From positions 62,001-126,000 of the forward strand of contig JAGLCJ010000012.1 in assembly GCA_023146255.1 (NCBI GenBank): DNA of 64,000 nucleotides, given 5' to 3'. Positions 41,161-50,500 of this stretch are shown one piece after another. A program made the translations under genes and the position numbers. Position 1 is the first letter of the stretch, and every line of letters starts with the position of its first letter. Under the pieces are notes generated by a model, which saw only the letters and a program-made list of their open reading frames with translations, was not told the DNA's origin and did no database searches. Source of the DNA: Alcanivoracaceae bacterium. Its GTDB lineage: Bacteria > Pseudomonadota > Gammaproteobacteria > Pseudomonadales > Alcanivoracaceae.

Positions 41161-42512
41161 GCCAGCACCTCCGCCAGCGCGGCTGCATACTGTTCGATTT
41201 CATCTTGCGTGCGCACTTCGGTGGCACACACCAGCATGGCATTGTCGAAGCCATAGGCCGGCGCCAGCGAGTAGCCGCCAAGAATATTTTTCGCCGCCAG
41301 CGCTTTCAAAGTCAGGTTGGCGGATTGCGGCAGCTCAATCACCACTTCGTGGAAGGTCGCGCTACTGAAGCGACGCTTGACGCCCTTGATGGCGCAGAGT
41401 TTGTCGGCGAGCAGATTGGTGTTGGCATGGCAGTGGCCGGCAACACTGGCCAGACCATCAGCGCCGAGCAACGACATGTAAATCGTTGCCGCAGTCATCG
41501 CCAGACCCTGGTTGGTACAGATATTCGAGGTCGCCTTGGAACGACGGATATGCTGCTCCCGTGCCTGCAGTGTCAGGGCAAAACCGGGCTTGCCATCCAT
41601 ATCCACGGTGCGACCGATAATACGGCCCGGCATCTGCCGAACATGCTGCTGTTTGCAGCACATAAAACCGAAGTACGGGCCGCCGGATGACAGCGGCACG
41701 CCAAGTGGCTGACCTTCACCAACGACGATATCCACGCCACCGCTGCCCCACTCGCCCGGCGGCTTCAGCAGCGCCAGCGAAGTCGGGTTAACCACCGCAA
41801 TTACCAGCATGTTGTTGGCATGGGCCCAGTCGGTCAGCGCATCGACATCCTCGAGACAACCGAAGAAGTTCGGCTGGGCGATCACCAGTGCGGCGTAATC
41901 TTCCCCGGCATATGGAGCCAGCGATTCCAGCAAGGTGATTCCGCGCTCGTTGCAGAACGGCACTTCTTCAATGGTCACGCCCTGATTGGTGACGATATCG
42001 CGGGTGGCGCGCCGATACAGCGGATGCACGGCAGCCGGCATCAGTACGCGGCTGGCTTTCGATTTGCGGTTGGCGCGCAGCGCCATCAACACCGCTTCCG
42101 ACAAACCGGATGCGCCGTCATACACCGACGCATTGCTGACATCCATGCCGGTCAGATGGGCAATCATCGACTGGTATTCGTAGATAGTCTGCAGCGTGCC
42201 CTGACTCGCCTCAGCCTGATACGGTGTGTACGCAGTGTAATATTCACCGCGCGTGGCGATCTCCCACACCGCCGCCGGGATATGGTGCTCATAGGCGCCG
42301 GCACCGATAAAACAGACCGCACTTTCATCCTGACGGGCGCGCGCCGCCATCAACGCGGTCACTTCCATTTCGGTGAGACCGTCGGGCAGCTTTTCCAGTG
42401 CACCGGCTTTCAAGTGCGCCGGAATTTCGTCGAACAGATCCTCAATGCGAGCGACACCAATGGCGTCGAGCATGGACTGCACATCTTCCGGGGTGTGGGG
42501 GATATAGGGCAT
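41157..42512 (-). CDS. gcvPA: glycine dehydrogenase (decarboxylating) subunit 1
   Basis: 451 aa; N-terminal half of the P-protein. MPYIPHTPEDVQSMLDAIGV is the family N-terminus; TAYTPYQAEASQGTLQTIYEYQ and DGASGLSEAVLMA follow. It has no PLP lysine, as expected for this subunit, which forms a dimer with GcvPB. It is 17 bp after gcvH. Confidence 0.95.
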   Translation of the reverse strand: MPYIPHTPEDVQSMLDAIGVARIEDLFDEIPAHLKAGALEKLPDGLTEMEVTALMAARARQDESAVCFIGAGAYEHHIPAAVWEIATRGEYYTAYTPYQAEASQGTLQTIYEYQSMIAHLTGMDVSNASVYDGASGLSEAVLMALRANRKSKASRVLMPAAVHPLYRRATRDIVTNQGVTIEEVPFCNERGITLLESLAPYAGEDYAALVIAQPNFFGCLEDVDALTDWAHANNMLVIAVVNPTSLALLKPPGEWGSGGVDIVVGEGQPLGVPLSSGGPYFGFMCCKQQHVRQMPGRIIGRTVDMDGKPGFALTLQAREQHIRRSKATSNICTNQGLAMTAATIYMSLLGADGLASVAGHCHANTNLLADKLCAIKGVKRRFSSATFHEVVIELPQSANLTLKALAAKNILGGYSLAPAYGFDNAMLVCATEVRTQDEIEQYAAALAEVLA

Positions 42513-42529
42513 GGGGATTCCGTGTCAGG

Positions 42530-42922
42530 TCAGGCGTCTTCTTCGAGCTGGGCAGCGTAATCTTCGGCACTGAGCAGGCCATCGAGATCCGCCTTGTCGG
42601 CCAGCTTGATCTGGTAGAGCCAGCCATCGCCGTAGCAATCCTGGTTGACCAGCTCGGGGGTGTCATTCAGCGCTTCATTAACGGCGATGATTTCGCCGGA
42701 AACCGGCGCATAAATATCGGAAGCAGCCTTGACCGATTCCACCACACCGGTTTCATCAGCAACGGCAACAGTCTGGCCGACTTCCGGCAGCTCAACGTAG
42801 ACCAGGTCACCCATGGCGTCCTGGGCGTGCTCACTGATGCCGACGTAGGCGGTGCCATCGTGTTCGAGACGCACCCACTCGTGGCTCTTGGCATAACGCA
42901 GTTCAGCGGGGATGTTGCTCAT
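42530..42922 (-). CDS. gcvH: glycine cleavage system H protein
   Basis: 130 aa lipoyl carrier. The lipoylation lysine is in ETGVVESVKAASDIYAPVSG (about residue 65). N-terminal AELRYAKSHEWVRLEHDG is the family hallmark. It lies 44 bp after gcvT. Confidence 0.97.
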   Translation of the reverse strand: MSNIPAELRYAKSHEWVRLEHDGTAYVGISEHAQDAMGDLVYVELPEVGQTVAVADETGVVESVKAASDIYAPVSGEIIAVNEALNDTPELVNQDCYGDGWLYQIKLADKADLDGLLSAEDYAAQLEEDA

Positions 42923-42966
42923 TGCTCTGTCCTTTGGTTGCGATGGATAGTGTAATTGCGTTGCAG

Positions 42967-44037
42967 TTACGACAGCTTGTAAACCTGTTTGCCATGGCGA
43001 ACAAACGGCGGCCGGACAATTTTCACCGGCAGACGCTTGTTACGGATTTCCACTTCCGCCTCGCCCTGGCTGCCCGCTGGCACGCGCGCCAGCGCGATCG
43101 ACAGGCCCAGCGTCGGCGAGAAGGTGCCGCTGGTGATTTCGCCTTCGCCTTTGCTGGTGAACACTTTCTGGTGGGCGCGCAGCACGCCTTTCTCTTCCAT
43201 CACCAGACCGACCAGCTCGGCATGACCCGCTGCCTGCTGCGCTTCAAGCGCGGCGCGGCCGACAAAATCACGATCGTTGAACACCAGCGTCCAGCCCATG
43301 TTCGCTTCCAGCGGCGAGATGGTTTCGTCCATATCGTTGCCGTACAGATTCATGCCGGCCTCCAGACGCAGGGTGTCACGGGCGCCAAGACCGCAGGGCT
43401 TGATCCCGGCAGCGCGCAGATCCTGCCAGAAGGTCGCCGCCTTGTTGCCGGGCAAAATAATTTCCGCGCCGTCTTCGCCGGTGTAGCCGGTGCGCGCCAG
43501 CAGCCAGCTGCCGCTTTCGACAAAATGAAACGGCTTCAGCGTCATCAGCGTATCCGCCGCCGGCAGCAACGAGCGCGCCATGTCGAGCGCCTTCGGCCCC
43601 TGAATGGCAATCATCGCCAGCGTCAGCTGCTCAGTAATACGGACATCGAACCCGGCAGCCTGATTGTTCATCCAGGCCAGATCTTTCTCGCGGGTGGAAC
43701 AGTTCACCACCAGCCGGTAGTCGTTGGCACGGCGGTAAACGATCAGATCATCGACCACGCCGCCGTTTGCATTGAGCATGCCGGAATACAGCGCACGACC
43801 CACGCTCAGGCGATCAACATCGTTGGCAAGCAGATGACGCAGATAGTCGCGGGCGCCGGCACCAGAGACATCGACCACGGTCATGTGCGAGACATCAAAC
43901 ATGCCGGCTTCGCGGCGTACCTGATGATGTTCGTCGAGCTGGGAGCCGTAGTGGATCGGCATGTCCCAGCCACCGAAATCCACCATCTTGCCGCCTGCGG
44001 CCAGATGGGCGTCATAAAGAGGAGTGCGATGACCCAT
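42967..44037 (-). CDS. gcvT: aminomethyltransferase (glycine cleavage T protein)
   Basis: 356 aa; moves the methylene group from GcvH to tetrahydrofolate, releasing ammonia. TPLYDAHLAAGGKMVDFGGWDMPIHYG, DVSHM and GYTGEDGAEI are folate/aminomethyl-binding motifs. First gene of gcvT-gcvH-gcvPA-gcvPB-rlmI. The 126 bp upstream hold two strong hairpins and no recognisable glycine riboswitch; CAGG before the ATG is a weak ribosome site. Confidence 0.95.
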   Translation of the reverse strand: MGHRTPLYDAHLAAGGKMVDFGGWDMPIHYGSQLDEHHQVRREAGMFDVSHMTVVDVSGAGARDYLRHLLANDVDRLSVGRALYSGMLNANGGVVDDLIVYRRANDYRLVVNCSTREKDLAWMNNQAAGFDVRITEQLTLAMIAIQGPKALDMARSLLPAADTLMTLKPFHFVESGSWLLARTGYTGEDGAEIILPGNKAATFWQDLRAAGIKPCGLGARDTLRLEAGMNLYGNDMDETISPLEANMGWTLVFNDRDFVGRAALEAQQAAGHAELVGLVMEEKGVLRAHQKVFTSKGEGEITSGTFSPTLGLSIALARVPAGSQGEAEVEIRNKRLPVKIVRPPFVRHGKQVYKLS

Positions 44038-44065
44038 GGGAGCCTGTCTGCCGGTAACCGATTGA

Positions 44066-44155
44066 GGCCGGCATTCTACATCGAATGCCGGCCCCGGTCA
44101 TGGCAACGGCCGGCCTTCACGGCCGACCTCTGCAACCGGGCGGCGGGCCGCCCGG
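44066..44155 (-). terminator. two strong hairpins between the Ig-like lipoprotein gene and gcvT
   Basis: CCGGGCGG-CGGG-CCGCCCGG (44136-44155) and GGCCGGCATTC-N6-GAATGCCGGCC (44066-44093). Neither has a real T-run. They probably end the upstream lipoprotein transcript or act in the gcvT leader. Confidence 0.45.
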
Positions 44156-44163
44156 CAGGTCGG

Positions 44164-47100
44164 TTACTGCTTCACCGCCTCGGAGATAAAGCTCAGGTTG
44201 GCTCCCCCCGCCGGAATGCGCAGGTTGATGTTGTTGCCGGCCACATTGACGGTGATATCGATGGCCGAGGCATTGGTCTGGACGATATGCATGCGGCCAT
44301 CGTCGAGGAAATGGATCGGCCCGGTCACCGTCATGGTCAGCGGCAAGCTGAGCTGGTTATGACCCAACGTGATACCGAGCGCCTCGGCATGCAGCTCCGG
44401 GGCATCCAGATACAGATCCAGCGTCGCCTCCAGCACCGGCCCATCGACGGTTTCCCGGATCCAGCCTTCCACCGGCAGGTCGCGGCGGCCGCTAGCCGGA
44501 TTGAAGCGGTGGCGGATACGCATCACCTGCGGACCAGTGGGCGCCTGCTGTGGACCGAGCAGAATCGCCTCCACCTCCACCTCCAGGCTGCTGGTGTGGA
44601 TGATGGTCGGCAGGATATCGACACGGATCGCGTCCTCGCCAGCGTCATAGCCCACCACTTCGGCGTTCAGCGCTCCCGCCAGATAGATATAGCGCTTCTC
44701 CGGGCAGCTGATCGGGTTCCAGGGGGAAAGGAAATTGGCCCGGGTGAAGCCACAGCCGACATTGGCCTCAAGGAACAGGGCACCGCTGGCGCTGGGGCTA
44801 CGGGTGACAATGTTGGTGCTGTTGAACGGGGTGACGTAACCACCGCCACCATCCGACGCCGGCATCGGCTCGGTCGGCGCCTCATGGATCATGTTGCTGT
44901 TGACGTCGATGCTGGGCAGGTTACGCAGCGCCTGGAGCACCGACGTGGTTTCCGCCGCACCACGGAACAGAATCACCAGATCCGGACCACCGGCCTGGGC
45001 CGCCGTCGCCTCGGCATAATCCTGGGTCAGCAGGCGGGTTTGCAGCGGCAGGCCATCCACCGAACAGATCGCCTGACTGCCATCGCAGTTGGTGCCAGCA
45101 GAAGAGGTGCGACTGCCGTTCGAGCGCAGCCGGTAGCGATACAACTGATCCGGCACCCAGCTCTGCTCCGGCCAGAACTCCAGCAGACGCGTTTCCGTGC
45201 GCAGCGTGCCATCGACCGGCACCCAGACGCCACCGTCGCGGCGCTCGACTACCACGCTGCCGCCGAGCTGCAGGCTCTGCTGATCCATATCCTGCGAGAA
45301 CTGCACCCGGATCGGCCGGTTAGCCGCCAGCCGCGACAATGGCAACAGATCATCGGTGTTCTTGCCACCCACGCAGCGCCCGTGATGCTCGGTTGCCAAC
45401 GGCGCGCCATCAGTATTGATATCGCGGCCGCTGGTCTCGCACGGGTAGCCCGGATAGACCGTCAGCGGCAGTGGCGAGCGAACATCGTCGTCCACATACA
45501 CCGGCAGACTGAAATCGAGAATGTACTGCTGATCGAGCAGGTTGCCGGCGATATCGCGCAGCGGCGCATCGGCCACTACTTGATAGTTGGCGTCCTGACC
45601 GGGACGGGGATGACGTACCGGATCGTGCGGCTTGATCACGACACTGGCGCCGTCCAGATGGATATCCGCCTGCAGCGGCGCGCCATTCAATGTCAGTGAC
45701 AGGGCGCCGACTTCATCAAGACTGGTAGCATCAAGCGGCTCGCTGAAATTAAGGATAATCGGCTCGCCCGGTGTGGCCATATCCTGATCATCGCCTGGCA
45801 GCCAGCTTTGCAAGGTCGGCGGTGTGATATCCGCAATCGGATCTGGTGCATTGACCTGATCCTGCAGCGCTTTCATGTTGAACGACAACACGCCCCAGGC
45901 GGTTTCCAGGCCAAGTACTTCCGGCTCCACCACACCGATGGCGTTAATGACCAGCACGCCGTCTTCGACAATCGCCGTGCCATAAAGCTCGACATGGAGC
46001 AGATCCTGACTCAGGGCACCGTTGGCCTGCGGCACTTCCGCCGTCATCGCCACATCCATCAACAACTGAACATGCCGGGGCGAGCCGGGCTCTTCGGTGT
46101 AGGGGTTCGGCAACAGATAGCCGACCGCATCGGTGACGAAGGTGACACTGATGTCGCCGGTTTCAAACCCGGCCGGCACTTCACCGGCGATATCAACAGA
46201 TACAGACGAGCCATTCAGCAACGAGCCACGCGGCACTCGCAGCGGCGACACCACAGGAAAATTCGGCACAAATGCCAGCTCGGCATAAACATCGCCTTGC
46301 TGCTGGGACAGGGATTGATCACCCAGCAGCAGTGCATTAACCGGAACTGCGTTAATGGCAGCACCGGTCAATGGCGATACCACCGTTCCACCCAGCGAGT
46401 CCTCAGCCCGTTGCACTAGTGTTTCACGGGGAAATGAACTCTGTGGCACAAATTCAACCAGATCTTCACCGAGCACGTCACCAAGCGTGCTGCGAATTCC
46501 GCCAGACGTGGCAAAGGTATAGCTCTCGCCCGCAACCAGATCCTCAAGAGGATCAACCGTGATGTAGAAGCTGCTCGCTCGCACCACCGCCGGCACCAGT
46601 TCGCCGCCACTATCGGTGATCGCCAGAGTGTCACCCGGGCCAATGCCATAACGCACGCTGGCGATATCCAGCGGCTGATTAAACTGCAGACGCAGCGAGG
46701 AGAAGTCCATTAGTGGCCGATCAGCACCATCCGGAATCATTCTCGCAATGACGAAGTCTGGATCCGCTGTCTGCAAATCCCGAGGCCCTTTGCGCAGGCC
46801 GCGAGTCCGAAAGCTTATGCTCTCCTCCGGCACCACCACATCGCTCAGCTCCGCCGGCAGCTCACCAATCTCAATACGGTATTCGGTAACCGGGCGTAGC
46901 GGTTGCTGCGGCCGCAAGACAATGCTGCGACGGTCTTCCAGCAAGGTCGCCGTGACTGAAACCGGGGTGTCATTTGCATCCAGCAATGAAACCTCGGCAA
47001 GATCGACACCTTCACTCAACGGGTGAGAAAACCTCAGCACCACCGGAGCTCGCACCGACACTTCTCGCTGTCCGTCATACGGATAGCTGTACTCAAGCCG

Positions 47101-47205
47101 GGATTTCTCCCAGAAAAAAGTGCTTGTCTGAGTGTCGCCACCGCAAGCGCTCAACATCAAGACCGCTGACAGCCATAAACAGGCTCTTATCCATATCTGA
47201 TTCAT
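44164..47205 (-). CDS. large Ig-like (SbsA/Big_5-type) outer-membrane lipoprotein
   Basis: 1013 aa. Lipobox LSAC near residues 18-21. At least three repeats of the Ig-like pattern VRAPVVLRFSHPL...LLDA, SSLRLQFNQPLDI and EPIILNFSEPLD, plus ANRPIRVQFSQDM, typical of SbsA-like domains. A conserved cysteine-bearing section lies near residues 595-615 and 700-715. The last 200 residues are beta-rich (EVEVEAILLG, LDLYLDAPEL). GGGAGG precedes the ATG; the gene starts 13 bp after the FadL-type gene, so the two form one transcript. Function unknown; it may cap or scaffold that channel on the cell surface. Confidence 0.75.
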   Translation of the reverse strand: MNQIWIRACLWLSAVLMLSACGGDTQTSTFFWEKSRLEYSYPYDGQREVSVRAPVVLRFSHPLSEGVDLAEVSLLDANDTPVSVTATLLEDRRSIVLRPQQPLRPVTEYRIEIGELPAELSDVVVPEESISFRTRGLRKGPRDLQTADPDFVIARMIPDGADRPLMDFSSLRLQFNQPLDIASVRYGIGPGDTLAITDSGGELVPAVVRASSFYITVDPLEDLVAGESYTFATSGGIRSTLGDVLGEDLVEFVPQSSFPRETLVQRAEDSLGGTVVSPLTGAAINAVPVNALLLGDQSLSQQQGDVYAELAFVPNFPVVSPLRVPRGSLLNGSSVSVDIAGEVPAGFETGDISVTFVTDAVGYLLPNPYTEEPGSPRHVQLLMDVAMTAEVPQANGALSQDLLHVELYGTAIVEDGVLVINAIGVVEPEVLGLETAWGVLSFNMKALQDQVNAPDPIADITPPTLQSWLPGDDQDMATPGEPIILNFSEPLDATSLDEVGALSLTLNGAPLQADIHLDGASVVIKPHDPVRHPRPGQDANYQVVADAPLRDIAGNLLDQQYILDFSLPVYVDDDVRSPLPLTVYPGYPCETSGRDINTDGAPLATEHHGRCVGGKNTDDLLPLSRLAANRPIRVQFSQDMDQQSLQLGGSVVVERRDGGVWVPVDGTLRTETRLLEFWPEQSWVPDQLYRYRLRSNGSRTSSAGTNCDGSQAICSVDGLPLQTRLLTQDYAEATAAQAGGPDLVILFRGAAETTSVLQALRNLPSIDVNSNMIHEAPTEPMPASDGGGGYVTPFNSTNIVTRSPSASGALFLEANVGCGFTRANFLSPWNPISCPEKRYIYLAGALNAEVVGYDAGEDAIRVDILPTIIHTSSLEVEVEAILLGPQQAPTGPQVMRIRHRFNPASGRRDLPVEGWIRETVDGPVLEATLDLYLDAPELHAEALGITLGHNQLSLPLTMTVTGPIHFLDDGRMHIVQTNASAIDITVNVAGNNINLRIPAGGANLSFISEAVKQ

Positions 47206-47218
47206 GATCGCCTCCCGG

Positions 47219-48538
47219 TCAGAACTTGACCGTCATGGAACCGGAGAAGACATTCACGTCACCTTCCGCTTTCACTGTTTCATAAGGATTGGACGGCGCA
47301 TCACTGGCAGTCATGTCAAACTCACGGGCCTTCAACTGCTGATACTGGTAGCCGAAATCCAGCCGCAACGGAAATGCCAGCACCGGCGGATTGGCCAGCT
47401 CAATGCCGACACCCAGACCCACCACCAAACGGTCATTGTCGAAGTAGTTCACGTCCAGCGACTCGCGACCCTTGAGCGGGGACTCTTCCATCGCCACGCC
47501 GGTAGTGACGATGAAGTGCTCGCCAACACGGAACTCGGCACCAATACGCGGAATAACAATGTCATTGAACTTCAGCAGCGCCTGATCCTTGATGGTGTCG
47601 TCTTGCAGCTCGCTACCAAGATCGGACCAGTTTTGCTGCTCAAGCGTGAAGGCCACCCGCCAGCGATCCTGCTTGTACTGCAATCCCGCGGCAAAAATAT
47701 CCGGCTGCCAGGAATCCAGCGTGGTAATCACCAGCGTCAACCCCGGATCCGGGATAGTGCCGGGAATGACAGTATTAGCGCTGACCTCAGTGCGAGTATT
47801 CGAGTGACCACGAAACACCAGTGCAGCTTCCCAGCCGGACAACAGGCAATCCTGCTGACAAAACAGGGTGCCGAGATTGAAGCTGCTGCCAAGAATCGGC
47901 CGAATGGATGGCTCGGCACTGACGTCGAGACGCTCATACTCGGTATTACCGGCAAGATCCGTCTGCGCCACCAGTGAGGCCGTAGAGTGCAGGGTAATCC
48001 GTGCCGAGGCGCCTATATCAATCCCCGGAATCAGCTCCAGACCGGCACCCAGATTCAGGAACAGTGGCTGGCGGCCGTAGCGAAAATACTGACCCTCGTT
48101 GGACGTTTCCGAATTAAAGGCCAGCATCTCTGTGCCGAATTTTTCAATGCCGGCAATAAAGCCGAAATAAAGCGGACGCTGGTATTTGGTGATCGAAGTG
48201 AGATCTGTCTTCATGCCAATCAGCGTGTGCTGGGTCGGCGTGTTCATCAACACACTGCCTTCCCGTATCGGCGGGTTACTACCACCGAGACTGATCGCCT
48301 TGAGCTCATGCTCGCCATGCAGGAGCGCACCGGTCAGTTCTCCGCGCTTGTCACGCGCCAACTGAGAGGGGTTGTAATAAGTGGCCGACACCTTGGTGTT
48401 GAACAGCGACAAACCCTGAGCAGATGCCACATCCGTGGGCAGAATCCCATAGGTGGTGGCGATGTTACCCATATTGGCATGCAGTGATCCCGCGCACGCC
48501 AGCCCCAGCGCCGCGAAAATAAAACGTCCAGCTCGCAT
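47219..48538 (-). CDS. FadL/OmpP1/TodX-family outer-membrane channel
   Basis: 439 aa with a signal peptide (residues 1-21, ending LHA). NMGNIATTYGILPTDVASAQGLSLF is the N-terminal hatch and YYNPSQLA the family NP motif; the rest alternates in barrel strands and ends GSMTVKF. The family moves long-chain fatty acids or hydrocarbons across the outer membrane. A Cys pair (FCQQDC) near residue 228 may form an extracellular disulfide. GGAG precedes the ATG. Pairing with the 1013-aa lipoprotein downstream is unusual for ordinary FadL. Confidence 0.82.
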   Translation of the reverse strand: MRAGRFIFAALGLACAGSLHANMGNIATTYGILPTDVASAQGLSLFNTKVSATYYNPSQLARDKRGELTGALLHGEHELKAISLGGSNPPIREGSVLMNTPTQHTLIGMKTDLTSITKYQRPLYFGFIAGIEKFGTEMLAFNSETSNEGQYFRYGRQPLFLNLGAGLELIPGIDIGASARITLHSTASLVAQTDLAGNTEYERLDVSAEPSIRPILGSSFNLGTLFCQQDCLLSGWEAALVFRGHSNTRTEVSANTVIPGTIPDPGLTLVITTLDSWQPDIFAAGLQYKQDRWRVAFTLEQQNWSDLGSELQDDTIKDQALLKFNDIVIPRIGAEFRVGEHFIVTTGVAMEESPLKGRESLDVNYFDNDRLVVGLGVGIELANPPVLAFPLRLDFGYQYQQLKAREFDMTASDAPSNPYETVKAEGDVNVFSGSMTVKF

Positions 48539-48829
48539 CTTGTTATTCTCCGTTTATATCTGCCGACCCTGAGTCGACGACTACGCACGCCAGCTTCTCC
48601 ATGGGCTGGCTCCGGTGTGGCGCCGTTGCAATATATTTGATTCTCCGGCGGGCACTGGCGAAGCATTAATAAATGCGTCCAGCATTTGAATGGGACGAAA
48701 GTACGGATATTTGTTGAGTTTTGTATCTATGCGGGGGCTTTCATGGGGCGACGGCATTAATGCCAAAATGATTTTAAGTAGAATGGCGGATAAAAAGGAC
48801 TAGCCTGCGTATCTTTCAATGAAACGATC
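48539..48829. other. 291-bp intergenic region with a 12-bp palindrome
   Basis: Lies upstream of the FadL-family gene, behind the stop of the iron permease gene. It is AT-rich compared with its neighbours. GGCATTAATGCC (48753-48764) is a perfect palindrome, and GCATTAATAAATGC (48664-48677) is a near inverted repeat with the same core. No convincing promoter or small gene was seen. Confidence 0.5.
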
Positions 48830-50455
48830 TTATCGTGTCCGCTTCATCAGAAGATAAACCGGCAAAAGACCAACCAGCACCAGCGTTAGTGCCGGCAACG
48901 CCGCCCGGGACCACTCCCCCTCTGACGTCATTTCAAAAATCCGCACCGCCAGCGTGTCCCAACCGAATGGCCTGAGCAGCAGGGTGGCAGGCATCTCTTT
49001 CATTACGTCGATAAGTACCAGCAAGAGCGCCGATAGCACACCCGGCGTTAACAGCGGCAACCATACCCGTCGCACCGTTTCTGCCGGTGTTGCACCCAGC
49101 GTCCTGGCCGCTTCGAGAATGCGTGGCCGAATGCGTTCAAACGCGGCTTCGACTGGACCATAGGCGACGGCAAGAAATCTCACCGCGTAGGCCAGAATGA
49201 GTGCAAACAGCCCGCCGATCAGCACTGCGCCGGTACCGAATTGCAGATTCAACCAACGATCAATGGCAGCGAAGCTCAGCATGATACCCACTGCCAGTAC
49301 CGAGCCCGGCATGGCATACCCGACCGTCGCACCACGCACCGCCAGCGCGCTTAGCCAATGCCCCCGCGTGCGTCGCACATAACCAAGAAAAATGGCTGTC
49401 GCCACCGTCACCACGGCAGCGCCAGCGCCCAACAACAGGGTATGCCAGACAAGCCCCCAGTAGCGCGCATCAAAATCACGAGCCCCGGCATCCACCACCC
49501 AGAACAGCAGCCGGCCCACGGGAATAGCGAATGCGAACAGAAATATTGCAGAGGCATAACCACACAGTAACCAGCGCCGCCAGAATTCTGGCCGGACTCG
49601 CTTCAGCTTTCTGGCGCTCTGCTGCTCATAACGGGCACGGCCTCGACCGGCACGTTCGACAAACAGACTGACCAGTACGAATAACAGCAGCAGCGATGCC
49701 AGCTGGGCAGCAGCATTGAGGTTATAAAAGCCGTACCAGCTCTTGTAGATCGCCGTGGTAAAGGTATCGAAGTTAAAAACGGATACAGCGCCAAAATCTG
49801 CCAGCGTTTCCATCAACGCCAGCGCCAGACCCGCAGCAATTGCCGGACGCGCCATTGGCAAGGCCACCCGCCAGAATGCCGCAACAGGTGATAGCCCGAG
49901 GATGCGTGCCTGTTCCATCAGGGTGCGACCCTGAGCGCGAAATGCCACACGCGCCAGCATGTAAACATATGGATACAACACCAGCGACAGGGTAATAATC
50001 ACCAGCGCCGGCCTGCGGGCGCTGGTGCCACGGAATCCATCAAACCAGTCGCGTAGCGCGGATTGCACCGGGCCGGAAAAATCGAGCAGGTCCAGCGCCA
50101 CAAATGCCAGCACATAAGCTGGCACCGCCAACGGCAGCAACAATGCCCAATCGAAAAAGCGGCGGCCGGGAAACTCCATTGTCGCCGTCATCCAGGCCAG
50201 ACTTACGCCGAGCAGCAGCACGCCGACGCCAACACCCAGCACCAGCAACAGCGTATTCGCCAGCAGACTGAGCAGCACCGTGTCGGCAAGGTGACGCCAG
50301 ACTTCCGACTCGTCTCCGAGCCAGGAAAGACCGAGCACGGCAATCGGTAACAACACCGCCGCCGCCAGCAGCATTGCAATAACAATCAGCGGATCCGGCC
50401 GCGGAAGTTTCAACGGCGAAGACGACCAGGTCAGTACAGACACCCACCACTCCAT
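48830..50455 (-). CDS. ferric-iron ABC transporter permease (FbpB/FutB type, double domain)
   Basis: 541 aa from the ATG at 50455 (MEWWVSVLTW); a GTG at 50467 is inside a hairpin and is less likely. Two fused permease domains of about 270 aa each, with EAA loops EQARILGLSPVAAFWRVALPMARPAI and EAARTLGATPAETVRRVWLPLLTPGV, make 12 or so membrane segments. Family: FbpB/SfuB/FutB. It lies 45 bp after the Fe-binding lipoprotein gene; an ATPase gene is not in this cluster. Confidence 0.9.
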   Translation of the reverse strand: MEWWVSVLTWSSSPLKLPRPDPLIVIAMLLAAAVLLPIAVLGLSWLGDESEVWRHLADTVLLSLLANTLLLVLGVGVGVLLLGVSLAWMTATMEFPGRRFFDWALLLPLAVPAYVLAFVALDLLDFSGPVQSALRDWFDGFRGTSARRPALVIITLSLVLYPYVYMLARVAFRAQGRTLMEQARILGLSPVAAFWRVALPMARPAIAAGLALALMETLADFGAVSVFNFDTFTTAIYKSWYGFYNLNAAAQLASLLLLFVLVSLFVERAGRGRARYEQQSARKLKRVRPEFWRRWLLCGYASAIFLFAFAIPVGRLLFWVVDAGARDFDARYWGLVWHTLLLGAGAAVVTVATAIFLGYVRRTRGHWLSALAVRGATVGYAMPGSVLAVGIMLSFAAIDRWLNLQFGTGAVLIGGLFALILAYAVRFLAVAYGPVEAAFERIRPRILEAARTLGATPAETVRRVWLPLLTPGVLSALLLVLIDVMKEMPATLLLRPFGWDTLAVRIFEMTSEGEWSRAALPALTLVLVGLLPVYLLMKRTR

Positions 50456-50461
50456 AAACAA

Positions 50462-50485
50462 CTGCACCCGCCGAAGCGGGTGCAG
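50462..50485 (-). terminator. attenuator-like hairpin between binding protein and permease
   Basis: Read on the minus strand: CTGCACCCGC-TTCG-GCGGGTGCAG then TTGTTT. A 10-bp perfect stem with a stable UUCG tetraloop and a short T-rich tail, 7 bp before the permease ATG. Its 3' arm holds the only purine-rich run (CGGGTG) near that start codon. Confidence 0.7.
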
Positions 50486-50500
50486 ACTTTCAAACCGGCA

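Noticed and set aside
44038..44163. Glycine riboswitch before gcvT
   Set aside because: No tandem aptamer sequence; only two simple GC hairpins and too little space.
42922..45699. 925-aa plus-strand open frame
   Set aside because: Antisense to gcvT and the Ig-like lipoprotein gene; composition is rich in Arg/His/Gln with no domain.
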